Origin: Scortum barcoo
Taxonomy: Eukaryota; Chordata; Actinopteri; Centrarchiformes; Terapontidae
NCBI GenBank assembly: GCA_023238725.1
Contig: CM041536.1
Span: forward strand, 13,046,271-13,110,270
Length of the DNA: 64,000 nucleotides
Reading direction: 5' to 3'
Shown here: positions 1 to 11,129 of the stretch, piece after piece
How positions within the stretch are numbered: position 1 is the first letter of the stretch
How the letters are laid out: the number at the start of each line of letters is the position of its first letter
Made by a program: the position numbers and the translations under genes
The notes under the pieces: model-generated
Databases searched by the model: none
The model's input: only the letters and a program-made list of their open reading frames with translations
What the model was told of the DNA's origin: nothing

Positions 1-2074
1 CAACAGTGAATTTCACAAAAACCTTTTGTATATTTTTTGCCCTTACTTTTCACATTCTTGTTGCCCTTCTTTTCCTGTTTAGAAGATACAAAATATCCTC
101 AGTGTCCTCACTTTGCTTCCTGAAAAGCAATCAGAGCTTTTTCTTCCAGGAATCACATTGTTGCAGATCTCTGTTATCAGGAAATGTCTCTATGCAAGGC
201 ACGTGCGTGTTGTCTGGCAGCTTGTATATGCTCATTGTGCTCTGGTCTGTCACGTTTTCTTCTGTCACGCTGAATAGACAGAATTGAAAGGAGACTGAGA
301 GCAGGGTCCAGCTGCATGTATAAGGAGTGGGGGTGACGATTAGGGGATTCCAATCTCAAATGGTGTGGCTATGACTCCTGTGGGACACAAGGGTGAAATT
401 GAGCATCTAATTGAAAGGGCAGGGACAAGGTGACAATCACGACTGTAAATGAGAAAGTGTCTCTGCTGGGGGCCCACAGGCATGATGGGAAGGAGCGCTC
501 CCAATGATGCGTCTGGATTTCCCATCATGTGTCAAAAAAAAGGGGAAACTCTGTGTCTGCCTGTGAATACGATAGCCCACCTCTATGATTTGAAGACATT
601 AAAGAGGCCTTGCTGTCAGACATACTGTCACTTTAGTACAATTGTATCACATAAAGAAAGCAGCTGGATTGAACAGCGAGGATGTGATATCTAATTGGGT
701 TGTTTTAAGCCATTATATTTTTGATGCATGCATAGCTGTATAAAATGTATGCACTGTCACTACCAAATCGTCATCTAGCTATGTAATTTATCAGATCTAC
801 ATGAATAAAACATAAAATCTACATGGATGTAATTTCCACCGATCCACATATGTAAGCAGTGAATTTAATTAAGTGAGATGAAATTACAAAGAAAATGACA
901 CAGTTAAAGGAATGTCAAGTAATGCATAAATAACACTCTGTTTCAGACTCATGGACTCGATCCTCCTTGTGTGCAATCAGTCTGGGAAATGTTAATCTAT
1001 TCCAGTATCTGCTGGTTTGCGTCACTGCTCCCACATTACGGTCCCATCTCCCAGGCTTTCCCATGCCGCTGTTCACTAACTAAACGTGACAGTGGGGATT
1101 GATTCAAGAGTTTGGGTATTGATTGTGTCTGATCACCTTAGTTTGGATGTGGTTGATGTCTTCCATGTGGGCATCATCCTGTAAGCCATGCAGAGGGGGT
1201 CTAAGGCAATAAGATGTTTAATTAAAAATGACTCCTTAGTGAAATTAATCCACAAAATATTTAGTCTCAATAAAATATATTTCATTTGAAAATTGTCACA
1301 ATAAATCCATGCTTCTTGCACGCACTTGTCTGTCTTACCGTTTATGTGGATGATGTACTTGATAAGTATGATTTATGTTGGGTTTGTTGGCCTGTGTAGT
1401 CTCTGGCCTTTCAGCAGGCCTCTCCTGATCCTGTTGGGTTGCCCTGTGGTGCTCGGTCTTTGCTGACTTGAAAAGGTAATTTGGCAGGATCTGTGCCAGG
1501 GCATCATGGGGCGGGAGGTCGTATCCATCCTTTTGAAGCTGTGGATATGGTTTTCACTGACAAAATCTATCTTTACACAAGCAAGAAATGGTATCAATTG
1601 CTCATGACAAACATCCCTTTAAACCCTAATGTTCTGTTAGGGCTTTTGGAGACCCCATATTTTCTTTAATTACTTCAAAACATACTATTCATTGTTAGCA
1701 GCTTATTACTTTCACTGACATTTCTGAATGTAATGATAATTGCTTATGAACACAATTTTGAACTTTTAAAATGTTTTAATAATCTGGTACAAGAATTAAC
1801 ACATTACTTCTGTTTATACAGTTAAACACAATGGATTTTCATATGCTTTATATCTGTGAATGGTGTTGACGTAACATTTTACACAGCACTATCCCTCCCA
1901 AATTCCAAATTAGTCTTCACTGTTTTCACTGTTTCTACTTGAGATATATAGTATATATGTATATTCTCAGGCATATCCTCTCTGTACTATGTAAAGGTAT
2001 AATTTTAATTATAATTATTTATCTTTTAGATTTTTATGTTGTCTATGTCTTTGCTTTGCATTTTCCTACTTTTT
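1..2074. other. non-coding stretch, no gene seen
   Basis: AT-rich DNA with only short, scattered open frames on both strands. None has a recognisable domain, convincing splice sites or a coding-like codon pattern. The minus-strand frame at 1373-1597 sits in a locally GC-richer patch but matches nothing I know. Confidence 0.6.
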
Positions 2075-2155
2075 ATTTACACTGTGTCACACTGCTGTTT
2101 CTAACGTGAATTTCCCCACTGTGGGACTAATAAAGGCTATCTTGACTCTTGAATC
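2075..2155 (+). mobile_element. LINE/SINE-type 3' tail remnant
   Basis: The words TTTCCCCACTGTGGGACTAA and then TAAAGG followed by a CTT-rich end are the recurrent 3' tail of a fish non-LTR retroposon family. Only the tail is recognisable. The exact family (L2-like, Rex-like or a SINE that borrowed the tail) cannot be fixed by eye. Confidence 0.55.
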
Positions 2156-5100
2156 TTACTGGAGTTTTTAATAAAAGTTTGTTCCTATGGGGTCTCATAA
2201 GGGATCTCTGTGAGATCTAACTGACCTTAACCATAAGTAACACCGCCTTCATCAAAGTCTAGTTCGTGACAAAGGGGAGGGTTACCAACCTCCTACATAT
2301 TTCCCTTTTCCACCAAATAGGCTTCAACTTGATTGTTATTATGTACAGTGTGGTATGTGGAACCCCAAACAGAAAATAATGAAATTTCAACCACACACAA
2401 GAGTTAAATACACAACAGAAATGACAATCAGTGAGCTTTAACTTAACCATACAGGCAAAATGCTTAACAGTCTTCCATAACGATGTTGGAGGATTATTGT
2501 ACATGCCAACCTTACATCTACCTGTTGTATCTTCACAGAAAATGAAAGCTTTTATCCAAAAAACATTGTAGCTATGCCCTCTCCGTACTCATGTGTGGTC
2601 TGCTCTGCCTCTTCATCTCTTGAATATAAAGGCTGTTACATCACTATGCATTCAGTACCCACTCTATAACAAGAGAGCTCTTTGTGGATGGCCCGAAAGT
2701 CAAGTATGAGCCTTGCATATACTGTGTATGCTGTCAGTGATCACAGTTGCCAGGTAGCACAAATTCAAAGAAAGAACTTGAAATACAGACATTATCTGTT
2801 ATCTTCCTACAGGCTCTCCCTCATACATGAAAGCCTCCACAATGTCAAAGCCTACCTTTACAGCTGCAGCGCTGCTGAATGATTTTGTCTGTTTTGAGGC
2901 CTTCATCCGATAGAAAGTGTTCTTAACAGAAGAGTGAACACATAACTGATTGTGGATGTGAAAGTTGGAGCTCTGTCAACAAGTTCGAGCAATTCACCTG
3001 TAACCACAACACAAAGCATAGCAACATTCAGTCCAATGAGAAGGACTCCTGTATGTACAAAATACTGTGCATTGTGTTTCATATTCAGCAAGAGCTCAAA
3101 GTAAAACAATGGTGCACAGTCTATTTACATATGGCATTTCTAATCTCTCTACTGCAGTGGTTGAACTTGTATCCCCCTACATTTATTTGACTGCTTTAGT
3201 CTCTTGGTACTGTGCTGACTCGGATACATGTAATATATTAATACAAGTTGGGTTTTTTTGCACAAAAGTCAAATTATCAGTGATTACAGCACAATGAAAA
3301 TTTACAGTAAAAATAACAAATAGTAATAAAATAATACACTGGGTAAAATCCAAGTACACAAAATTTGACTCAAAGACAAATTACTTTTCTCATTGTACAT
3401 TGTCTTGCAGAATCTCTGAAGCTTTGGACATTTTCCATTAACAATTTATTAATGTAATTTTCCCCAAATTATATTGATGCAAAATGTTATTAACAAACAT
3501 ATTATATGTATTTTTACACATGCATATGTATAATTATAAACTAAGCCTTATACCAAGTAGTTATTTCCACCTATACCATTTGGTCGATGCCCAGAAATGT
3601 CCTGTAAATAGCAACATGATAAAATACAGGCAGAGAGCAGGATCTCTGCAGATACAGACACTGTCATACACTTCAGATGTGTGTTTTAAGTGTAAATATA
3701 TGCTAGAAATGACATATTTTTACTTAAGAGAAATTCTGAATGAAGGATTTCTACTTGTTACAAAGTATTTTTACACAATTGCTCCTTTACTTAAATAAAA
3801 GATCTGAGTACTTCCACCATTACCTTTATATCTGTCTTTATATCTGTATATCTATAAGTGTCAAACCTTGAGTTTATGCCTGGAAACACCATGTACCAAT
3901 CAATGGAATCAAGAGGAGGTTCCTGCTCGGTAAATACCAGCCCCCACATGAATTCTGTCTTAGCCTGGATAAGCAGATTGATGGCAACTGACTAATGATT
4001 TCTGAGTGACATGCTGTGCAGCACCTGTGGCTCCCTCTGAGCATTTATTCCCAGTTTCAACCAACTCAGTGTCTGAGTCAGACATCAAGTCACTAACAAT
4101 ATTTAAGAAATATTTCATTTCAACAAGAGGGGTTCAATTTAAATGTGTTTAAATGTTTAAATAGGCCAAATAATTACTGTGGGGTGTTTTTTGGAAAATC
4201 AAATAACAATAATAATAATAATAATAAAAAACATGTAGCTTCAAATTTTTAACCCTGAAAAAGTGAAAGCCTCTTAAGCAAAATTCAAAAACCAAAACAA
4301 AATTTGTAGAAAGTGTATATTTGCAAATGCAAATGTATGCAGAACCTCCAATAGCATGGATCAATAACTCTCCTGCTTGGTTAGCTCATTAGGAGGCTGA
4401 GATAGAAAATCATTGATGTCCCAAGATCTGAATGAGACTGAATGATAAAACTCGGGGCAGGGAGGAAGAGTTATCGATGATGTGAAAGCCTGTGCCCGGC
4501 CCTTAAAATCTCCATCTATACTTGATCTGCATGTGAGGTTTTTTTGAGAGTTTTTTTTTTTTTGTGTAGTGTCTAGTAGCCTAACTCAAAACTGGCAGCT
4601 AATTAATTAAAATTCAATTCAATACTGGCAGCTGTGTGCATGAATATCTGAATTACAGCTTGGCATATTAAAAAAAAAAAACCTTCTGTTTAGTTTTTAG
4701 ATAAATATTTTCATAACCGCTTTAATTCATGATAAATAATTCACTGGATGCTTGCAGCTATGTGCTCTGCTAGAAGACATAATCTTCTCTAATCCAACAA
4801 GGGAAAACCTGTACAAGTGAAAGCACTTCCCGCAGAGTCTAATATCACATTATCATGTATGAGATTGCCTGGCAAATTTACTAAATCAAAAGAAATCATT
4901 CATATTCACATGTTGTGCTTCGCAGTCGCTGCTCGTGTCCAGAATGCCTCTGACCCTGTTACATACAATCAGTGGAGAGCTGGGGAGGGGAATGGAAAGT
5001 GTGCTGTATCTCCATGCAGGCGAGGGGTGGTCTCAGTGACTGTCGATCTGTGGTTTGGGCTTTCTGTAACGTCATCAGAATTCAGTGCACAGCCTGCAAA

Positions 5101-5660
5101 ATGCAGCAAATGGCTTTTCACTGGAGTGACTGCCCTGTGTCTGCTGCCACATAGAGCTTCAATTAGCCTGCCAGAGCAAAGCAGCTCCCAGGTGCTTTCT
5201 CCCCATGCATGTATTCCACCTTTTATTTTTTCCCCTTCAATCCCTCATCTGACCCAGAGCCCCCCCTCCCACACACACACACACACACACACACTCCCCA
5301 CATTTGACTTCAGCAACATCCCCATCCTTCTGTCCTATAAAGGCACCATCCGCCTCAACCCTCCCATGGCGCCATCCACACGTGACAAGGCGTGCAGGAA
5401 TACTTGTAGTGTGCTAATGGACATGGAGGTAAAGGGGTTGTTGGAGAACAGCAGGGAATTGAAGCAGAAAAGAAGAAAAAAAGTGAAAAGAGGATGTAGC
5501 TGTTTACACAGCTGGTTTCTCATCACCACAGGAATTCAGAACTCTTCTTTCATGTTGCAGTGGAGACCTTAATCAAGAAACAATGAGATTAGAAGATAGA
5601 AGCAGTAGCAACATAGGCATGTTTCACTTTGTAGCATTACTAGTATTCTACAGTTTGGAT
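2156..5660. other. non-coding stretch with simple repeats
   Basis: AT-rich and gene-free as far as can be seen. It holds an AAT-triplet run at about 4204-4227, a T run near 4550 and an A run near 4670. The longest open frame of the window (4817-5572) runs through a CA microsatellite and looks like chance. Confidence 0.55.
5271..5294. repeat. (CA)n microsatellite
   Basis: About twelve perfect AC dinucleotides. Confidence 0.95.
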
Positions 5661-5665
5661 CCTTC

Positions 5666-6220
5666 TGTTATGATTGTGGGCTAGTTTAGGCTCTGACCCC
5701 AAGATGCAGACTCAAGACCAGACCACAGGAGAGTTGCAGAAACAGTATTTAATATTTGCAGTATTCTGAGCCGAGGGTCTGATTACCACCGTGATGGCTC
5801 TGGCGGTTAGCTGGTGGCAGAAGCAGCTTAGCGTGTGGTTTGGCGGAGCAGGGGCAGAGCATGGTGAAGAGCCGGTGTGGAGATGGCGGAGCTGATGGCC
5901 AAGCTGGGCTGAGACGGTGTGGGCAGATCAGAGGAGGGGAAGATGAGGGGAACCAGGAGTTGAGTTGGGTAACTGAACGGCCTGGTGGAGAACAGAGGAA
6001 TGAGCCGGTGCTTAAGTACTGTTGCAGAGTGGATGGTTGATTGTAGAATGACTCTCAGGTGCGGTGATCAAGCCAGGTGTGTCAGGTCTCGTGGCGACTG
6101 GCTTTATCTGGGACATATGGAAGGTTGGGTGGATTCTCATGAGAGAATAGGGGGACACGTTGCATCAAACTTGACTTGACAGGCCGCCTTTGACCCCTAG
6201 GTCATAAATCAAGCATGACA
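5666..6220 (-). repeat. left LTR (3' LTR of the minus-strand Gypsy element)
   Basis: On the plus strand the block starts TGTTATG and ends CATGACA, near-perfect inverted ends of the TG...CA type. About 400 bases (5666-6070) are clearly similar to 11130-11526, including the stretch around ATGGCTCTGGCGGTT and the sequence near GTGCTTAAGTACTG, which would lie at the core promoter. The remaining ~150 bases (the U3 side, 6071-6220) do not match the right LTR. Confidence 0.7.
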
Positions 6221-6325
6221 GGTTGAAATTTTGGTTTTTGGTAGAGTCAACTTTCTATATACTTATAGTACAGCTGTGTTTACCTCACTGAAATACATTT
6301 TGGGTCAGCAGAAAGACACTCATTT

Positions 6326-6653
6326 CTATGATGCCTGTACTGTGTAAAAATGTACCACTTCTGGATGCTCTGAGGCTTGGAAGACAGTGTTATCAAATGG
6401 GTTTTTTCCAGGCAGAAACAGATCTGCATCAAAGGAATCAGGCAATCCTTCAACAAATTTAATGTTTATTGAACTTCTGCATGTCAGCATACATAGGTTG
6501 AAAAGATGTATAAATCCACACAATTTTATCAGGTATGTTTCCTAAAGCATAATAAGCATTTTCTAATACACTTTTTATAAAGAAAGTTTTTCCACACCCG
6601 CTGGGTCCAACAACCACACATGAAAAGGGTGCGCTGAATCTAGGGTCAAACAT
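6326..6653 (-). pseudogene. Polinton/adintovirus-like packaging ATPase fragment
   Basis: Two overlapping minus-strand frames encode pieces of one P-loop ATPase. The first (6653 down to 6459) begins MFDPRFSAP and carries the Walker A motif GPSGCGKT about 20 residues in, followed by a helix and the PDKIVW segment typical of FtsK/HerA-type genome-packaging ATPases of Polintons and adintoviruses. The second frame (from about 6470 to 6326) picks up with KFVEGLPDSFDADLF. The change of frame near 6470 indicates a frameshift. No Walker B motif follows, so the C-terminal half is missing. In the cell the family drives viral or transposon DNA into capsids; this copy cannot. Assignment to the family is firm; assignment to a particular lineage is not. 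Confidence 0.65.
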
Positions 6654-7210
6654 TACTACTTCTGTGCCTGTATGGTGTGAAGTGCGACTTTCTTCCTCTC
6701 CCCCCTTTAATAGCCAAAAGGCTGAGTTGTGCCGTTGCTAAAGAGACGCCTCGTCGTACACCACTCTGAACTTTGTTAAATGCGGCAATTTTCAGCCAGA
6801 ACCCCTTCTTATCACATTTGATGTGCTGAGGGCTTTCAAATCGCTTTGTTTATGGTTTTTGGTACGATATGCATAACTTTTAGGACTGGCGGCCGCAAAT
6901 TCATCGATAGTGCCGTGCCACCCACTCCAACTTGTCCGTTAAATCTCCCAGGTAATTACCCAGCTCTAGCAGAGAATCTTAAGCTGTCTGTATCTGTGTA
7001 GAGAATGTTCTCTCACCCGCTCCAGATAACTGTACAGCTTAAGGCACGGGCGTAGGCAAGGTGGTGAAGGCGGCAATGAAAATGTTCTGTTTTACCTGGC
7101 GGTACCATGCACCATAGCAACAGATCTATCGACATTTGTGCCGCCGCCTCTCGCTCACCTCGTGGCATTGTTTCACTGTGTCAAATACTGCGCCGCATCG
7201 CACTGCCTCT
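6654..7210 (-). other. linker between ATPase and polymerase-like fragments
   Basis: More GC-rich and CpG-richer than the flanks, and probably part of the same Polinton-like block. All minus-strand frames are interrupted and I recognise no domain. It could be decayed coding sequence of another Polinton gene. Confidence 0.35.
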
Positions 7211-7852
7211 CTAGGCTCTGTTAAAACACAGGTGTACGACACTGCCTGTGGCAGTCTGAACAGAATAAGGGGTTAAACCCCTGCTCGGTACAAGAGTAAC
7301 CTTGACAAACTGGACAGTAACCGAAGCAGCAGTGTTTACTATGACATGCGCCAAGCCAATACCAAAGCAGAGCTGATCCTTCCTCTCACCCACCACATAC
7401 AGGTGCTGTCTTTTACCTTTCATCACTTTATTGTCTAGGTGGTGATCCAGCTTGGCCCCATTGCCGCCTCTCAGGTTGTGTACCACCTGAGCAATGAGGT
7501 CTAATCTCTCATCCGCAGCTACATCAAGATTGGACCAACTGTTTGAGTAAACCCTCAAAAGCCGGTAGGATGGCGTTGCTGTCATCATTTACTGCCACTT
7601 GAATGGGATTTTGTATATTTTGACCCCTTATCTCTAGCTGTATGACATCACTGCGGTGAATCTCCTGTCTGACCGTGTCAGCCATCTGAGAATTCCCATC
7701 ACATCTTGGTAAAATTGAGCAAGATTGGGGGAATCTCTAGGAACCAAGAAGGTGAGTCTTATTTCTAGATTGTTGTCACGTACCATACAATACTGTTTAA
7801 AAAAACAAAAAAAGGCATAATTACAATTTACCAGGATATGTAGGTTCTTCAT
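7211..7852 (-). pseudogene. Polinton-like DNA polymerase B, N-terminal fragment
   Basis: Two minus-strand frames (7852-7634 and 7588-7211) separated by stops. The first contains LAQFYQDVMG followed by SDRRFTA. The second contains ADERLDLIAQVVHNLRGG and the segment KGKRQHLYVVGERKDQLCFG. I associate this order with the region ahead of the exonuclease domain in the protein-primed family-B polymerases of fish Polintons/adintoviruses. No exonuclease or polymerase motif (such as the DTD of motif C) is present, so this is a truncated piece. The call is from recalled family resemblance, not a search; another Polinton protein is the main alternative. Confidence 0.5.
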
Positions 7853-7914
7853 CTGGGGTTAATTTCTTGGATTATGAATGGTCCAAGGTAGCTAGGGGAC
7901 AGCTTGTGAGACTT

Positions 7915-8850
7915 TAAAAAGGGGATATTTTTAGAAGATAACCAGACTGACCGACCGAGTGTACTGGGGGGCTGGAGACCAGTGCTTGTCCACCAATTGC
8001 CGATTTCTGAGCTGTGGCCTCCAAGGCAGCCTGCGTCCTACGCCACACCGCCGGAGATGTTGGACGGATGGAACTGCCAGCTCTTGTTCTTGGCAAGGAA
8101 ACAGCAGCAGTTGGTAGCCTAGTGAAGGCTTCAAAGGGGAAAGCCTGGTGGCGGAGCTAACCAGGGAGTTATGGGAGAGTTCGATCCAGGGTAGGTATGT
8201 GCACCAGGTAGTCGGGTTGACAGCTGTGACACAATGTAGGGATGACTCTAGGTCTCGGTTTGCCCTCTGGCTGTTGGACTGTAGATGGAAACCAGAGGTG
8301 AGACTTATGCCCCCAGCCCCTTACAGAACGATCTCCATACCTGCGAGATGAACTGCAGGCACCAGTCTGACACAATGTCCAGAGAAATGCTGTGAAGGCG
8401 TACGACGTGGGTAGTGAGGAGATAAGCCGTTTCTCTGGCTGTAGGGAGTTCAGTGAGGGCAACGAAGTGAGCCACCTTAGAGAACTGGTCGACTATGGCC
8501 AGGATGACTGTTACCAGACAGAGGCAAACCAGTGACAAAATCCAGGGTGATGTGGGACCAGGGCTGCCAGGAACAGGAAGGTGCTAGGAGGCCAGTGGTT
8601 GATGGAGCTCTTTCCTCTGGAGCAGATGGTGCAGGCCTGGACAAGCCCCTTATAGCAGCCTCCATATTTGTCCAGAAATGATGCTTGAGATTGAGTGTGC
8701 AGTTTATGCCAGGGTGACAGGAGAGCTTGGATGAGTGAGCCCACTCGAGCACTTGCGCACAAACAGCATCAGGGGACAGACAGACGGCCCGGAGGCCCCC
8801 CCCTCCCGGGTCTGGCTGCTGCTGTTGGGCCTGCTGAATTGAGTGAGTGC
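7915..8850 (-). pseudogene. Ty3/Gypsy integrase, degenerate
   Basis: Read on the minus strand, fragments in several frames follow the integrase order. A zinc-binding-like start (HPGIN..., then CTICSRGK) lies near 8600-8720. The first catalytic Asp sits in the segment VDQFSKVAHFVAL near 8470-8510. The second sits in a VSD-x-x-x-QF segment near 8350 whose usual RGP is replaced by WCL. The region of the third catalytic residue (8255-8300) reads SGFHLQSNSQRANRDLE, lacking the two residues (Thr-Glu) normally between Gln and Arg. The domain pasted new element copies into the genome. Frameshifts and the missing Glu show it is inactive. Further C-terminal remnants reach about 7915. Confidence 0.65.
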
Positions 8851-9500
8851 CCACCTGGCCTGACGTGAGTTCAGCGGCTTCGCAGTCCGGATATAAGCCA
8901 GGTTCTTGTGATCAGTCCAGACCATGAAGGGCTGCATCGATACCTCCAACCAGTGGCACCAGTCCAGGTAAAGGGATGGGACGGTGAGGGCTGTCAGCGG
9001 CGCCATCTCCTGGCTGTAGTTACAGATGAAGAGTCGATAGAAATTGGCAAACCCCAGGAAGCGCTGCAGAAGCTTATGTTTGTCAGGGGTTGGCCACTCT
9101 GCCACTGCTCTCACCTTCTCTGGATCTGCTTGCAGGATGCTTTCAGGATCAACCTGAAGAAGCTGACCTGGGGGGGGGGGTGAAATTCACATTTCTCCTT
9201 TTTGAAAGAGACAGTTCTCCAGTAGCCTCTGCAGCACTTGGTGGACGTGGAGCTGGTGATCAGACAGGTTTCTAGAATAAATCAGAATATTGTCCAGATA
9301 AACAAAGACAAAACTGTTTAAGACCTGGTCTAAGGGTGGAATCCTTTAACAAAAAAGAATCCCCAACAGGAGATGTGGATGGACAAATAATGCTGGCAGC
9401 CATTGAGTCCTTGATCTAACTCTCCATGGCCTTGTGCTCAGGTCTGGACAGATTATATAGGCGGCTGGAGGGAAGATGGTGTCAGGCAACAAATCTATTG
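8851..9500 (-). pseudogene. Ty3/Gypsy reverse transcriptase/RNase H, internally deleted
   Basis: The minus-strand frame 9114-8704 has the RT thumb/connection signature FLGFANFYR followed by APLTALT, and then FMVWTDHKNLAYIRTAK and LNSRQARWAL of the RNase H region, with the stretch between shortened. Near 9245-9310 the YxDD box area can be made out as FVYLDNILIYSRNL, with the second Asp changed to Asn. Most of the palm and fingers between about 9330 and 9500 are missing. A G10-plus run at 9171-9180 adds a frame break. Inactive relic. Confidence 0.65.
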
Positions 9501-10044
9501 CGTAGTCATAAGGGTGGTGTTGTAGGCAGTAAGACCGCCTTATCCTTACTAAATACCTCTTTGAGATGGTGATAGATGGGAGGAATTCCAGACAGATCCA
9601 CTGGCTCCTCTGGTGGGGAAGATTTTATGGGGGCTCCACTTGTAGGTGAAAGAGCAGACTGCAGATGATGTTCATGGCAATGCAAACTATAATCTTGCCT
9701 TGGGCCCCAATCAATGTGTGGATTGGGAGTAGCCAACCAGGGAAAACCCATAATGAGGGAAGTCTGAAAAGCAGATATGAGCAGGAACTGGATCTTTTCA
9801 CCGTGGTTACCAGAGAGAAGAGTGACTGGAAAGGTGCGATGAGTTACCTGAGCCAAAACCCTGCCATCCACAGCAAGGGCGTTGCAGGGTTTTTCCCCAC
9901 TGGTTCCGAGAGGATGTCAGCCTGCTCTACCACCTGCACATCCATAAAGCTTTCTTCTGTTTCAGAATCGATGAGCCTGGAGAGGTAGCCGCTGTAGCTG
10001 GTAACAGATGGTGGCAGTAATCTGGAGATGGGGCTGACCCCCAC
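9501..10044 (-). pseudogene. Ty3/Gypsy aspartic protease and start of RT, degenerate
   Basis: The minus-strand frame 9871-9506 shows LAQVTHRTFPVTLLSGNH, then MGFPWL and NPHIDW, and then the linker VDLSGIPPIYHHLKEVFSKD that leads into reverse transcriptase in fish Gypsy elements. Upstream (near 9970) the protease active site reads LIDSETEESF. The Gly of the catalytic DSG triad is Glu here, which should abolish activity. A frameshift near 9850-9880 separates the two parts. Confidence 0.65.
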
Positions 10045-10115
10045 TGGGATTGTGACTCTGGCCCACCAGCACCCCCAAGCTTACTGGTGGGCCTGGTCTT
10101 TTGGCCACAATGGGC
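10045..10115 (-). pseudogene. gag C-terminal fragment (downstream of the LTR insertion)
   Basis: Short minus-strand remnant between the protease and the solo LTR. It encodes the linker that follows the zinc knuckle in these elements. It continues the gag sequence broken at 10636. Confidence 0.45.
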
Positions 10116-10635
10116 TGTTGTGGTTTGCATGTTGTCTGTTTCTTGTGCCCTTTGTGTTATCCTGTCTTGTGTCCATCTCATTTGTTTCCCTGTCCTTGTA
10201 TTTTTGTTATCTTGGTTTGTCTCCCTCATTGGGTTCTGTTAGTTCTTGTTTCTGTCTGGCTGTGTGCATGCACTTCCTGTTTTATTTTGTATTCTTGCCT
10301 CTCCTCACTTTGTTGAGCACTTTACTACTTCCTGCCCTTTTGTGTTTCCCTCCCATTTTGGATTACCTGCTCCGCCCCAATTAGTTTTACCTGTCCCCTG
10401 TTAGTCTCCTCACCAGTTTCCACCACCGTGTCCCTCAGTGCATATACACGTCGGTCCGTTCCCTTTGTTCTTTGTCATGTCAATGTCGCCAGCCCATGTG
10501 TGTTCCTGCCCGCCTTGGTCCTGTTGGCTGTGTTCCTCCAGTTTGCCTGTGTTCTTGTCATTCAACCTACTCCTTCTCCTGCCTCATCTGCATCCTGGGT
10601 CCAAAACTTCACTTCGCCCTGCACCTACCCTGACA
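10116..10635 (+). mobile_element. solo LTR inserted in gag, opposite orientation
   Basis: A block that starts TGTTG and ends TGACA, with the pyrimidine-rich, TTTGTGTT-type composition of fish Gypsy LTRs on the plus strand and a GGGTCCAAAA word near its end. It interrupts the minus-strand gag. Flanking bases are TGGGC (10111-10115) and CGGGC (10636-10640), a 4-of-5 match consistent with a target-site duplication. It has no internal genes, so it is a solo LTR left by LTR-LTR recombination. The hydrophobic open frames on its plus strand (10028-10662) are composition artefacts. Confidence 0.6.
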
Positions 10636-11129
10636 CGGGCAGGCAAAAATAAGGTGAGGTGACCATGTTGTCCACAGTATATATACACTCACCCGCCCAG
10701 ATTCGGTGACTGCGTTCCTCCGGTGAGAGGTGCGCCATTCCCAGCTGCATGGGTTCCTCAAGGGCTGGAGCGCTTGGGGTCAGGTTTCAATTGAAATAGT
10801 AATTCATACTCCGAGATAAACACTTTACACTGGGATGGCACCCCTGAAAAGGGCTCAGGAGGAACAGCCTAAAGATCCCTTTGTTGATCGCTTCCAGAAC
10901 TGGGCTGGCTCGTTTGTACTGTGGGGGTGGTAGGAGACTGCAGAGAGAGAAGGAAGGTAAGTTGAGAGGTTAGTGCGGTAACCTGCTAAGTGAGAGTTTG
11001 GTTAGCTTCCATCAAGGCTCTGATGTTACTTTCATGTTTACCCAGCAAGATCTCTTGTTGGGCTACAACCTGCCAGACTGGTGCCGGTCCAGGTTCCTGG
11101 TCTGCGGGGTCTATCTTATGGCCAGACCC
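10636..11129 (-). pseudogene. Ty3/Gypsy gag, degenerate
   Basis: Minus-strand pieces of a Gypsy gag. Near 10680-10760 the frame reads LEEPMQLGMAHLSPEER and then the start of a CCHC zinc knuckle (nucleic-acid binding), where two extra bases (TA) break the frame. The solo LTR then cuts the knuckle region. Towards 11100 there is a gag start-like segment just inside the 5' LTR. The middle of gag is largely deleted. Confidence 0.5.

Noticed and set aside
10028..10662. Hydrophobic plus-strand frames resembling membrane proteins
   Set aside because: They lie in the pyrimidine-rich solo LTR. Overlapping frames of similar length show a composition effect.
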